A stretch of 64,000 bases of DNA from Actinomycetes bacterium. GTDB lineage: Bacteria; Actinomycetota; Acidimicrobiia; Acidimicrobiales; Ilumatobacteraceae. Positions 26,218 to 34,183 of this stretch are shown piece by piece. The notes under the pieces were generated by a model. The model searched no databases. It worked only from the letters and a program-made list of their open reading frames with translations, and was not told the DNA's origin. Numbering within the stretch: position 1 is the stretch's first letter; each line of letters opens with the position of its first letter. The position numbers and the translations under genes are program-made. The DNA lies in contig JAKOUY010000002.1 in the NCBI GenBank assembly GCA_029782355.1, positions 62,001 to 126,000 on the forward strand. Reading direction: 5' to 3'.

Positions 26218-27288
26218 TCAGTGCTTCGGTCGTGGGCGGCGCACGCCGCGGCGGTCCATGGCCCGCTCCTGGACGCGCTGCTCGGCTTCCAGCGCGGCCT
26301 CCTCGGCGACGAGGCGCTTCATGCTGTCCAGCCGGGCCGGGTCGAGGGTTCCACCGGCCACGGCGCCGCGCACCGCGCAGTCCGGCTCGTCGTCGTGCTT
26401 GCAGTCGCGGAACCGGCAGTGGTCCATCAGCTCGAAGATGTCCCGGAAGGCCCGCTCGATGCCGTGGCCGCTGCTCCACAGGCTGACGGCGCGCACCCCG
26501 GGCGTGTCGATCAGCCAGCCGCCGCCCGGCAGGGCCACCAGCTCGGCGGCGGTGGTGGTGTGCCGGCCGCGCTGGTCGCCGAAGCGGACGTCCTCGGTGT
26601 GCCGCGCGTGGCGGCCGACGAGGGCGTTGATCAGGGTGCTCTTGCCCACCCCGCTGGCCCCGAGCAGGGCGATGGTCGAGCCACCGGCGGCGTAGGCGTG
26701 GAGCTCGTCGACGCCGGCACCGCTCACCCCGCTGGCCACGTGGACCGGCACCCCGACGGCCACGGCGGCCAGCGCGGCGACGGTGCGCCGCGGGTCGTCG
26801 GAGAGGTCGGCCTTGGACAGCACGACGACCGGGCGGGCCCCGCTGTCGAAGGCCAGCACCAGCTCGCGCTCCAGGCGGCGCTGGTTCGGCGGGGTCGTCA
26901 GGGTGTGCACCAGCATGACCACGTCGATGTTGGCGGCGATGGTGTGGGCCTCGGCCCGGTCGCCCTCGAAGGAGGCCCGGCGGACGAAGGCGCTGGAGCG
27001 GGCCAGCACGGCGTCGATCCGCTGGACGTCGGCGTCGGGGACCACCCAGTCGCCCACGGCGACGTCGGCGCCGATGTTGCGGACCCGCACCTCTGCGGCG
27101 GGATCCACGGCCGGGGCGCCGGTGGGGGCGTCGGCGCGGCGACCGGCGGCGGCCGAGTACCACAGCGTCGACCAGCCGCGGTCGATGCGCGCCAGGCGGG
27201 CCGGAGCGCGCTCGGCGAGGTCGCCGCCGAGGGCATCGAGGGCGGCCTGGAACCCGGGCGTCCAGCCGAGGTCGACGTCGCCGGTCAC
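26218..27288 (-). CDS. rsgA: Ribosome small-subunit-dependent GTPase A
   Basis: A 356-residue circularly permuted GTPase that helps late 30S maturation. An OB-like N-terminal domain (VGDWVVPD near residue 80) precedes the G-domain with order G4-G5-G1-G3: SKADL, then ASGVSGAGVDEL, GASGVGKSTLINALVG and DTPGVRAV. The C-terminal zinc knuckle is CRFRDCKHDDEPDC. GTG at 27286-27288 is 6 bases after TACCGT; the longer open frame to 27486 would overrun the divergent topA promoter and gene. It ends with a basic tail. Confidence 0.93.
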   Translation of the reverse strand: MTGDVDLGWTPGFQAALDALGGDLAERAPARLARIDRGWSTLWYSAAAGRRADAPTGAPAVDPAAEVRVRNIGADVAVGDWVVPDADVQRIDAVLARSSAFVRRASFEGDRAEAHTIAANIDVVMLVHTLTTPPNQRRLERELVLAFDSGARPVVVLSKADLSDDPRRTVAALAAVAVGVPVHVASGVSGAGVDELHAYAAGGSTIALLGASGVGKSTLINALVGRHARHTEDVRFGDQRGRHTTTAAELVALPGGGWLIDTPGVRAVSLWSSGHGIERAFRDIFELMDHCRFRDCKHDDEPDCAVRGAVAGGTLDPARLDSMKRLVAEEAALEAEQRVQERAMDRRGVRRPRPKH

Positions 27289-27294
27289 CCGGTC

Positions 27295-27300
27295 ACGGTA
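27295..27300 (-). promoter_or_regulatory. Leaderless -10 hexamer TACCGT of rsgA
   Basis: TACCGT on the minus strand ends 6 bases before the GTG of rsgA. Confidence 0.5.
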
Positions 27301-27390
27301 CTTCGCCCGGCCCGGCCGGCGAGCGGCCGATCGGCTGCTGGCGCGGATCAAGGTCGAGGGCCGCCGCCCCGCCGATCCGCCGGCCCTGCC

Positions 27391-27420
27391 TTGACAAGCG
27401 CTCACCCGGTGGTTTAGCAA
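27391..27420 (+). promoter_or_regulatory. Promoter of topA: TTGACA with TAGCAA
   Basis: A perfect -35 TTGACA (27391-27396) is followed 18 bases later by TAGCAA (27415-27420), and the ATG of topA starts 8 bases after that. Transcription would begin within about two bases of the ATG. This is the clearest complete promoter in the window. Confidence 0.65.
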
Positions 27421-27428
27421 ACCCGGCA

Positions 27429-30185
27429 ATGTCGCCCGCCCCTGCCCGCGCCTCGTCGCGGCCGCTCGTGATCGTCGAGTCGCCACCGAAGGCCCAGACC
27501 ATCGCCAAGTTCCTCGGGCCGGGCTTCGACGTGCGCGCCTCGGTGGGCCACGTCGCCGACCTGCCGTCCAAGGGCCTGTCGATCGACGTCGACAACGGCT
27601 TCAAGCCGACCTACGAGCTCACCGAGCGGGGCCGCAAGGTGGTCACGGAGTTGCGCGCCCTGGTCAAGCAGGCCAGCGAGCTGTACCTGGCGACGGACGA
27701 GGACCGCGAGGGGGAGGCGATCAGCTGGCACCTGCTCGAGTACCTCAGGCCGAAGATCCCGGTGAAGCGGATGGTGTTCCACGAGATCACCAAGTCGGCC
27801 ATCGACGCCGCCCTGGCCAACCCGCGGGGCATCGACTACGGCTTGGTCGACGCGGCCGAGACTCGCCGGGTGCTCGACCGGCTGTACGGCTACGAGGTCT
27901 CGCCGGTGCTGTGGCGGCGGGTCAATCGCGGCCTGTCCGCCGGGCGGGTGCAGAGCCCGGCGGTGCGCCTGATCGTCGAGCGCGAGCGGGAGCGGATCGC
28001 CTTCGTCGCCGCGGCCTACTGGGACATCGAGCTCCAGTCGGACACCGCACCGAGCTTCGCCGCCACCCTGGTGTCGCTCGACGGCGCCCGGGTGGCCACC
28101 GGGAAGGACTTCGCCAACGACGGCGCCCTCAAGCGCCCGACCGGTGGACCGCCGCCGGTGGTGGTCGACGAGGCCACGGCTCGCCGATTGGTCGAGGCGC
28201 TGACGCCCGGCGGGCGGGCCGCCGGAGTCACCGTGCGCAGCGTCGACGACAAGCCGTACCGCAGCTCCCCCAAGCCGCCGTTCATGACCAGCACCTTGCA
28301 GCAGGAGGGCGGCCGCAAGCTGCGGCTGAGCAGCTCGCAGGTGATGCGCCTGGCCCAGGGGCTGTACGAGCGCGGCTTCATCACCTACATGCGCACCGAC
28401 ACCGTGGTGCTGAGCGCCGAGGCCCTCGGTGCGGTGCGCGACGAGATCCGCCGCAGCTACGGCGCCAACTTCCTGTCGCCGGCACCGCGCCAGTACACGA
28501 GCAAGTCGAAGAACGCCCAGGAAGCCCACGAGGCGATCCGCCCGACCACCCCGCTGCGCTCGCCGGAGCGGGTGGCCGGCGAGCTGAACGGCCAGGAGTT
28601 GGCGCTGTACCGGATGATCTGGCAGCGCACCCTGGCCTCGCAGATGGCCGACGCCGCCGGCACCACCGTCAGCATCCGCCTGGGGACCACGGCGCACACC
28701 GAGTCCGGCGGCCACGATGTCGAGTTCGCCGCCAGCGGCACGACGATCACCTTCCCCGGGTATCGCCAGGTCTACGTCGAGTCGGTCGACGAGACCACCG
28801 AGGGCTCCGCCGACGACCTCACCCAGGGCGTCCCGCGTGACTCGCTCGGCGCCCTGCTGCCGCCCCTGACGGTGGGCGAGAACGTGCCGGTCGACTCGTA
28901 CACGGCCGACGGCCACTCCACCGCCCCGCCCGCTCGCTACACCGAGGCCTCGCTGGTCAAGCGACTGGAGGAGCTGGGCATCGGCCGGCCGTCGACGTGG
29001 GCCTCGATCATCCAGACCGTCCAGGATCGTGGCTACGTGTGGAAGAAGGGCCAGGCACTGGTGCCGACGTGGACCGCCTTCGCCGTGGTCGGCCTGCTCG
29101 AGAAGCACTTCGACGACCTCGTCGACTACGCCTTCACGGCGCGCATCGAGGAGGATCTCGACGCCATCGCCCGCAACGAACGCCAGAAGCAGGACTGGCT
29201 GGCCGAGTTCTACTTCGGATCGGGCGGGGGATCCGAGGCGCTGGACGTGGCCGACGAGGGCATGCCCGGCCTGAAGCGCCTGGTCGAGGAGAACCTCGAC
29301 GGCATCGACGCCGCCGAGATCAACACCTTCCCCATCGGGGCCGACGCCAACGGGCGGGAGATCGTCGTCAAACCGGGCAAGTACGGCCCGTACGTCAAGC
29401 GTGGCGAGGACACCGCCAGCGTCCCCGACGACCTGGCCCCCGACGAGCTCACCGTCGAGGTGGCCACCGCGCTGCTGGCCGCGCCGAAGAGCGACGAGCC
29501 GATCGGCGAGCTCGACGGGTACCCGGTGTACGCCAAGAACGGGCGCTTCGGACCCTACGTGCAGTGGGGATCACCCGACCGCCTGCCGCCCGGCCACACC
29601 AAGCCGAAGATGGCCAGCCTGTTCAAGACGATGGTCCTCGAACGGCTGACGCTCGAGGAGGCCGAGGAGCTGCTGACCCTGCCGCGGACCCTCGGTACCG
29701 ATCCGGCCGACGGGGAGGCGATCGTGGCCAACAACGGGCGCTACGGACCGTACGTGCAGAAGGGCAAGGACTTCCGCTCCCTGGAGCGCGAGGAGCAGCT
29801 GCTGACGATCACCCTCGATCAGGCCCTGGCCATCCTCGCCCAGCCGAAGGTCTACCGCCGTGGCGGGGCCCGCTCGATGGCCGCCAGCGGTCCGCTGCGC
29901 GAGTTCGGCACCGATCCGGTCAGCGGCAAGCCGGTGACCGCCAAGGACGGCCGCTTCGGCGTGTACGTCACCGACGGGGTGACCAACGCCTCGCTGTCCA
30001 AGGGCGACCGGGTCGAGGCGATGACACCGGAGCGGGCCTACGAGCTGCTGGCCATCCGCCGGGAGACCGCCGGCGAGCGCCCGGCGAAGCAGGCCGGGTC
30101 GAAGCGGTCTCCGGTGAAGAAGGCGGCGGCATCGAAGACGACGGCGAAGAAGCCGGCCAAGAAGCCGGCGGCGAAGCGGCGCTGA
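27429..30185 (+). CDS. topA: DNA topoisomerase I
   Basis: A 918-residue type IA topoisomerase that relaxes negative supercoils. The Toprim domain starts at about residue 14 (LVIVESPPKAQTIAKFLG), with the acidic motif TDEDREGEAISWH near residue 87. The catalytic tyrosine is Tyr320 in GFITYMRTDT. Beyond about residue 600 there are four actinobacterial C-terminal repeats of the GRFGPYV type (GKYGPYVKRG, GRFGPYVQWG, GRYGPYVQKG, GRFGVYVTDG) in place of zinc fingers. A Lys/Ala-rich tail of about 40 residues ends the protein and probably contacts DNA. The stop is one base before the PfkB kinase gene. Confidence 0.97.
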   Translation: MSPAPARASSRPLVIVESPPKAQTIAKFLGPGFDVRASVGHVADLPSKGLSIDVDNGFKPTYELTERGRKVVTELRALVKQASELYLATDEDREGEAISWHLLEYLRPKIPVKRMVFHEITKSAIDAALANPRGIDYGLVDAAETRRVLDRLYGYEVSPVLWRRVNRGLSAGRVQSPAVRLIVERERERIAFVAAAYWDIELQSDTAPSFAATLVSLDGARVATGKDFANDGALKRPTGGPPPVVVDEATARRLVEALTPGGRAAGVTVRSVDDKPYRSSPKPPFMTSTLQQEGGRKLRLSSSQVMRLAQGLYERGFITYMRTDTVVLSAEALGAVRDEIRRSYGANFLSPAPRQYTSKSKNAQEAHEAIRPTTPLRSPERVAGELNGQELALYRMIWQRTLASQMADAAGTTVSIRLGTTAHTESGGHDVEFAASGTTITFPGYRQVYVESVDETTEGSADDLTQGVPRDSLGALLPPLTVGENVPVDSYTADGHSTAPPARYTEASLVKRLEELGIGRPSTWASIIQTVQDRGYVWKKGQALVPTWTAFAVVGLLEKHFDDLVDYAFTARIEEDLDAIARNERQKQDWLAEFYFGSGGGSEALDVADEGMPGLKRLVEENLDGIDAAEINTFPIGADANGREIVVKPGKYGPYVKRGEDTASVPDDLAPDELTVEVATALLAAPKSDEPIGELDGYPVYAKNGRFGPYVQWGSPDRLPPGHTKPKMASLFKTMVLERLTLEEAEELLTLPRTLGTDPADGEAIVANNGRYGPYVQKGKDFRSLEREEQLLTITLDQALAILAQPKVYRRGGARSMAASGPLREFGTDPVSGKPVTAKDGRFGVYVTDGVTNASLSKGDRVEAMTPERAYELLAIRRETAGERPAKQAGSKRSPVKKAAASKTTAKKPAKKPAAKRR

Positions 30186-30186
30186 G

Positions 30187-31137
30187 GTGTCCGCCCACCC
30201 GGGCCAGCGCGGTCCGCTGTGCGTGATCGGCGACTTCGCCTGGGACGTGCTGATCCGCACCAACACCGAGCTGCAGCGCGGTGGGGACACCTTCGGCGAG
30301 GTCATGCTGACACCCGGCGGCAGCGCAGCCAACGTCGCCGTCTGGGCGGCCCGCGCCGGGCAGACCACCCACTTCATCGGCAAGGTCGGCCGCGATCGCT
30401 TCGGACAGCTGGCCGCCGAGGACCTCGAGCGTGAGCGGGTCGACGCCCACCTCGTCGAGACCGACGCCCACCTGACCGGCTCGGTGGCCGTGTTCGTCGA
30501 CCACACCGGCGAGCGCTCGATGGTGTCGGGGCACGGTGCCGACTTCTACCTGCTGCCCTCGGAGCTGCCACTGGCGCTGCTCCGCCAGGCCGGCCACCTG
30601 CACCTCACCGCCTGGTCGTTCTTCGTCGACCCACCCCGGGCGGCGGCGCGCCGGGCGGCGCGCCTGGTGGGCGAGGCCGGCGGGACGCTGTCGTTCGACC
30701 CCGGCTCGTTCCAGATGATCGACGAGATGGGCGTGTCCCACTTCCTCGAGGTCACCCAGGACCTCGGGATCGACATCTTCCTGCCGAACAAGGAGGAGGG
30801 CAGCATCCTCACCGGCGGGCTGGACGACCCACCGGCCATCGCCGCCGCTCTGGCCGAGCTGTACCCCGGAGCGTTGATCATGCTGAAGCTCGATGCCGAC
30901 GGCGCCCTGGTGTGGCAGGACGGGCACGGCACGGCGATCCCTGCCGGCACCAACAACCTGGTCGACGCCACCGGCGCCGGCGACTCGTTCGCCGGCGGGT
31001 TCCTGGCCCGCTACCTGGCCGGCGGCGACGCCGTGGCCGCGGCCCGCTTCGCCACGCGGATCTCGGCGTGGGTGATCGAGCACCTCGGTGCCAGGCCGGC
31101 CCCCGACGCCCGGCTGCGGGCCACGTTGCGCGGCTGA
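30187..31137 (+). CDS. PfkB-family carbohydrate/nucleoside kinase
   Basis: A 316-residue ribokinase-like enzyme. The N-terminal GDFAWDVLIRT and GGSAANVAVWAARAG bind the substrate hydroxyls. The C-terminal signature is VDATGAGDSFAGGFLARYL with the catalytic Asp. The GTG start is one base after the topA stop, so it is probably translated from the topA message. The sugar or nucleoside substrate cannot be told from sequence; ribokinase, adenosine kinase and sugar-acid kinases are possible. Confidence 0.88.
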   Translation: MSAHPGQRGPLCVIGDFAWDVLIRTNTELQRGGDTFGEVMLTPGGSAANVAVWAARAGQTTHFIGKVGRDRFGQLAAEDLERERVDAHLVETDAHLTGSVAVFVDHTGERSMVSGHGADFYLLPSELPLALLRQAGHLHLTAWSFFVDPPRAAARRAARLVGEAGGTLSFDPGSFQMIDEMGVSHFLEVTQDLGIDIFLPNKEEGSILTGGLDDPPAIAAALAELYPGALIMLKLDADGALVWQDGHGTAIPAGTNNLVDATGAGDSFAGGFLARYLAGGDAVAAARFATRISAWVIEHLGARPAPDARLRATLRG

Positions 31138-31150
31138 CCGTCGGGCCGGC

Positions 31151-31684
31151 CTACCAGCGCCAGCGCGTCGCCCGGGCGGCGAACTCGTCGGGCCGCTCGA
31201 TCACCCCGAAGGCGCGGCGCGGCGTCACCTCGAACAGGGCGTTGGCCCGCAGGAAGGCATCCATCGAGGCGTGCTCCTGCTCGTCGGGCCAGTACTTGGC
31301 GAGATAGGCGCCGACGACTGCGTCCACGGCGCCGAGCGCGCCGGGGTCGGCCGCATCGACCCGCCGGGCGAGGCCCTCGACCGACACGCATTCGACGGTG
31401 TCGTCGACGGCGACCACGCACTGCGGGTTGGCCGCCAGGTTGGCCACCTTGCGGGCCGTGGGGGCGCAGGAGAACCAGAACCGGTCGGCCGGGTCGGCCG
31501 TTCCCGCCGGCATCCACACTCCCCACACCGGCATCGCATGGGGGCGGCCGGCGGCCGAGGCGGTGACGACCCAGTAGTTGCGATTGGGGACCAGGCGGGC
31601 CTCGGCCCAGGCCCATGGCAGCGCCCCGTCCACGTCGGCGGGAACCCCGTAGTCGGCCATCGCCGGTCGCTCGACCCGCGGCAT
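31151..31684 (-). CDS. Pyridoxamine 5'-phosphate oxidase-like flavin/F420 protein
   Basis: A 177-residue split-barrel protein of the PPOX superfamily. MPVWGVWMPAG, FWFSCAPTARKVANLAANPQ and VVAVDDTVECVSVEG follow the strand order of FMN- or F420-binding PPOX proteins, which reduce or bind small quinones, biliverdin or nitro compounds. The ATG at 31682-31684 is 7 bases after TACCGT; a longer frame to 31732 runs past that promoter. Given two other F420-type enzymes nearby, F420 is a reasonable cofactor guess. Confidence 0.8.
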   Translation of the reverse strand: MPRVERPAMADYGVPADVDGALPWAWAEARLVPNRNYWVVTASAAGRPHAMPVWGVWMPAGTADPADRFWFSCAPTARKVANLAANPQCVVAVDDTVECVSVEGLARRVDAADPGALGAVDAVVGAYLAKYWPDEQEHASMDAFLRANALFEVTPRRAFGVIERPDEFAARATRWRW

Positions 31685-31691
31685 GCGCCGG

Positions 31692-31697
31692 ACGGTA
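31692..31697 (-). promoter_or_regulatory. Leaderless -10 hexamer TACCGT of the PPOX gene
   Basis: TACCGT on the minus strand ends 7 bases before the ATG at 31682-31684. Confidence 0.5.
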
Positions 31698-31812
31698 GCA
31701 GCCGAACACGGAACGCCGGTCACCCGGTTCACGCGCCGCCCAGGCCTTGGCGCGCACCGACTCGGTGACGTCGGGCTGGTCGACGATCAGCTGTTGAACC
31801 GACCCCGGCCGG

Positions 31813-32721
31813 TCAGCCCGGCGCCAGGGCGGCGAGCGCCCCGGTGTCCGGGCGACCCGGGGTGTCCGGCTGGATGGCCTGGACGCAGACGTGGTCGGCA
31901 CCGGCCGCATGGTGGGCGCCGATCCGCCGGCGCAGGGCGTCGGGCGAGCCCCAGGCCACCAGGGCATCGAGGAAGGCCGGATCACCGCCGTCGATCTGGG
32001 CGTCGGTGAACCCGAGACGCAGCCAGTTGTTGCGATAGTTCGGGAAGTTGAGATACATCGCCAGCGCGGCCCGGATGGTTCGGTGGGCGGCGTCGCGGTC
32101 CTCGGTCAGGACGACCTTCTGCTCGACGCACACCAGCTTGTCCTGCCCCAGCAGCCGGCGGGCCTCGGCGGTGTGCTCGGGCGTGGTCCAGTACGGATGG
32201 ATCCCGTCGGCCAGCTCGCCGGCGAGGGCGATCATCTTCGGACCGAGCGCGGCTAGCACCACCGGCACCGGCTCGGACGGCGGCGGGGCGAAGCTCATCG
32301 ATTCGGCGTAGGCCCCGAGGTAGGCGCGCATCGTGGCCAGCGGCCGCTCGTACGGCAGATGGCGGATGCCCGACACCAGCGGGGCGTGGCTGACGCCCAG
32401 GCCGAGCACGAAGCGGTTTCCGGTCTGCTCGGCCAGCGTGAGCGCACCTTGGCGCATCACCCCGGGATGGCGATGATGGATGTTGGCGATGCCCGTGGCC
32501 ACGACCAGCCCGCCGACGGCGTCGGCCAGGTGGCCGAGGTGGACCAGCGGGTCGCGGCCCAGGGTCTCCGGATGCCACAGCGTGGTGTACCCCCACGCCC
32601 GCACCTGGCGGGCGAACTGGCCGGCGTCGGCCACGGCCATGCCATCGGTGCTGGCCCACACGCCGAGCGGTCCGAGGCGGGCGCGCCACGCCGCCAATCC
32701 GGCCGGGTCGAGCGTGCTCAC
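31813..32721 (-). CDS. LLM-class F420-dependent oxidoreductase
   Basis: A 302-residue luciferase-like TIM-barrel enzyme, close in pattern to the TIGR03620 group. Visible are RLGPLGVWASTDGM at the N-terminus, GYTTLWHPETLGRDPL, TGIANIHHRHPGVMRQGALTL and RFVLGLGVSHAPLV, all usual in F420-dependent members. The GTG at 32719-32721 has GGAGGT 8 bases upstream, inside the end of the preceding gene, and only 4 bases separate the two genes. It is therefore the last gene of plsC / CxxU protein / LLM. The substrate is unknown. Confidence 0.9.
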   Translation of the reverse strand: MSTLDPAGLAAWRARLGPLGVWASTDGMAVADAGQFARQVRAWGYTTLWHPETLGRDPLVHLGHLADAVGGLVVATGIANIHHRHPGVMRQGALTLAEQTGNRFVLGLGVSHAPLVSGIRHLPYERPLATMRAYLGAYAESMSFAPPPSEPVPVVLAALGPKMIALAGELADGIHPYWTTPEHTAEARRLLGQDKLVCVEQKVVLTEDRDAAHRTIRAALAMYLNFPNYRNNWLRLGFTDAQIDGGDPAFLDALVAWGSPDALRRRIGAHHAAGADHVCVQAIQPDTPGRPDTGALAALAPG

Positions 32722-32725
32722 CGGA

Positions 32726-33220
32726 TCACACCTCCAACGGGCAGCTCGACTCGACCTGCATCACCTGCATCACCCGGCCGAGGCCCAGCCAGCTGGCGAT
32801 CGAGTAGGTGGCGTCGAGGATCTGGCCGTCGCTCAACCCACCGTGGCGCAGCCGGTCGATCAACGCCTGGTCGATGTTTAGGTGGTCGATGCAGAACTGC
32901 TCGGCGTACTGGATGGCCGCCCGCTCCAGGTCGGAGTAGCCGGGGTACGTGGCCCACGCCTCGACGTTGGCGTAGTCCGCCTCGGTCAGTCCGTGCTGGT
33001 CCAACTGGCCAGCTCGGGCGTTCGTTCATATGACGCACTGATTGATCCGGGCGACGCGCATCCGCATCAGCTCGCGCAGCCGGACCGGCAGATCGGCCTG
33101 GTCGTACACCGCCTTGCTGAACGTGCCGGCGGCACGAGCCACCGCCGGCGACAGGCGTCCGAGGCGACGGTAGTTGTCGCCCTCGCCGTCAGGGATGTCC
33201 AGGCGTGGCTGCAGATCCAT
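32726..33220 (-). CDS. Carboxymuconolactone decarboxylase/AhpD-like selenoprotein with CxxU motif (in-frame TGA read as Sec)
   Basis: Read through one TGA (33026-33028), the frame gives a complete 164-residue protein. The first 64 residues end RVARINQCVI; the TGA is codon 65; the continuation TNARAGQLDQHGLTEADY is in the same frame and completes the helical fold (YPGYSDLERAAIQYAEQF, then the C-terminus). In homologues this position is the second Cys of a CxxC redox pair, so the product has Cys62-x-x-Sec65. A bacterial SECIS-like stem-loop lies just downstream (32991-33017). The family acts as thiol peroxidase or disulfide reductase. The ATG is at 33218-33220; a GTG one codon upstream (33223) is 6 bases after TACAGT and may be the true leaderless start. 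It overlaps the end of plsC by 32 bases. The alternative is a nonsense-mutated pseudogene; the exact position of the TGA and the hairpin argue against that. Confidence 0.82.
32991..33017 (-). promoter_or_regulatory. Candidate bacterial SECIS element
   Basis: Counting from the base after TGA, bases 13-17 (GCUGG) pair with 27-31 (CCAGC), bases 18-19 (CC) with 24-25 (GG), with A26 bulged. The apical loop is AGUU (bases 20-23). An outer stem of CCG (9-11) with CGG (33-35) is separated by an A-A mismatch. The loop is 19 bases after UGA and has G as its second base; both match the bacterial SECIS model (loop 16-37 nt from UGA, G in the first two loop positions). Confidence 0.7.
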
Positions 33221-34097
33221 CACCGCCGGACTGTACCGGGGGCCGAACCTCGCCGGCTGCCTGGGCGCGCATTGCCGCCAGCTCCGTGGCGATGCGCTGG
33301 TGCACCTGATCGCGCAACGCGCCGAACTCGCGCATCTCCCGGTCGGCCGTCTCGATCGGTTCGAGGACCCGGACCTCGGCATTGCTGACCCCGAAGCGCC
33401 AGTCGCCCTTGACCAGCGCGGTGTCCGCCCCGTTGACCACCAGTGGCAGGATCGGGGTGCCGGTCTCGATGGCCAGTCGGAACGCTCCGTTCTTGAACGG
33501 CTGCAGCTCGCCGGTCCGGCTGCGGGTGCCCTCCGGGAAGATCATCACGCTGACCCGCTTGGACAGCCGGTCGCGCATCTCGTCCATGGCCTGCTTGGCA
33601 CTGTCCCGCTCGCCGCGGACGATCTTGATGTCGCCGGCCATGCGCATCATCCACCCGATGAGCGGATAGCGGAAGAAGGCGTCCTTGGACAGCCACTTCA
33701 TCTCCCACGGCAGATGCGAGATCAGCAGGATGTCGACGAAGCTCTGGTGGTTGGACACGACGATGTACGGCCGCCGCGGGTCGGTGATCCGCACGCCGGA
33801 GGTGTGGAAGCGCCACAGTGGGTTGAGCCGCTGATGGACCACGGTGAGCTTGCGGAACAGGTAGCCGGCAGCGTACCGGCCCCGGTCGAACGGGGCGGTC
33901 ACCAGCCACACGGCGCCGACCAGCGGGACCCAGATGACGATCACCACCCCGAGCACCAGCCAGGCCCACACGGACAGCACGGTGCGCATCACCGCGTTGC
34001 CGAGGATCCGCCGGCGGATGGCCAGCCGGCGAGCGAGCCTCGGGCGGGTCACGGCCGGCGACGGGTCGGACGAAGGCGCAGGCGCGGGCGATGCCAT
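33189..34097 (-). CDS. plsC: 1-acyl-sn-glycerol-3-phosphate acyltransferase
   Basis: A 302-residue membrane-associated acyltransferase that makes phosphatidic acid from lysophosphatidic acid. After a basic N-terminus there is a hydrophobic anchor (about residues 40-70). Motif I is NHQSFVDILL (NHxxxxD), motif III is FPEGTRSRTGEL, and the proline motif is TPILPLVV. The tail after about residue 280 is variable and overlaps the start of the CxxU gene. ATG at 34095-34097 follows a weak CACGAT hexamer by 6 bases and is divergent from cdd. Confidence 0.92.
   Translation of the reverse strand: MASPAPAPSSDPSPAVTRPRLARRLAIRRRILGNAVMRTVLSVWAWLVLGVVIVIWVPLVGAVWLVTAPFDRGRYAAGYLFRKLTVVHQRLNPLWRFHTSGVRITDPRRPYIVVSNHQSFVDILLISHLPWEMKWLSKDAFFRYPLIGWMMRMAGDIKIVRGERDSAKQAMDEMRDRLSKRVSVMIFPEGTRSRTGELQPFKNGAFRLAIETGTPILPLVVNGADTALVKGDWRFGVSNAEVRVLEPIETADREMREFGALRDQVHQRIATELAAMRAQAAGEVRPPVQSGGDGSAATPGHP
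33230..33235 (-). promoter_or_regulatory. Leaderless -10 hexamer TACAGT of the selenoprotein gene
   Basis: TACAGT on the minus strand lies 6 bases before a GTG (33221-33223) and 9 before the ATG of the CxxU gene, within the 3' end of plsC. It could drive the CxxU and LLM genes separately from plsC. Confidence 0.4.
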
Positions 34098-34170
34098 CGC
34101 GCCATCGTGGCACGGCCCGCCCGAGCCGCTGCGGTCGACCCTGCCGCGGCCGGCGCCGCGGGACACGGCC

Positions 34171-34176
34171 TAACCT
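34171..34176 (+). promoter_or_regulatory. Leaderless -10 hexamer TAACCT of cdd
   Basis: TAACCT ends 7 bases before the ATG at 34184. Confidence 0.5.
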
Positions 34177-34183
34177 GCCGCCC

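Noticed and set aside
30090-30185. Lys/Ala-rich end of topA as a frameshift artefact
   Set aside because: The frame is continuous and Lys-rich tails are normal in actinobacterial topoisomerase I.
31685-31812. A tRNA-Sec gene near the selenoprotein
   Set aside because: No extended acceptor or variable arm can be folded, and no UCA anticodon loop is visible in this 128-base region.
32726-33004. A separate small gene starting at TTG 33002-33004 with a CMD-like C-terminal half
   Set aside because: It has no ribosome binding site and would lack half of the fold; it is in frame with the upstream half across one TGA, so a single Sec-containing gene is the better reading.
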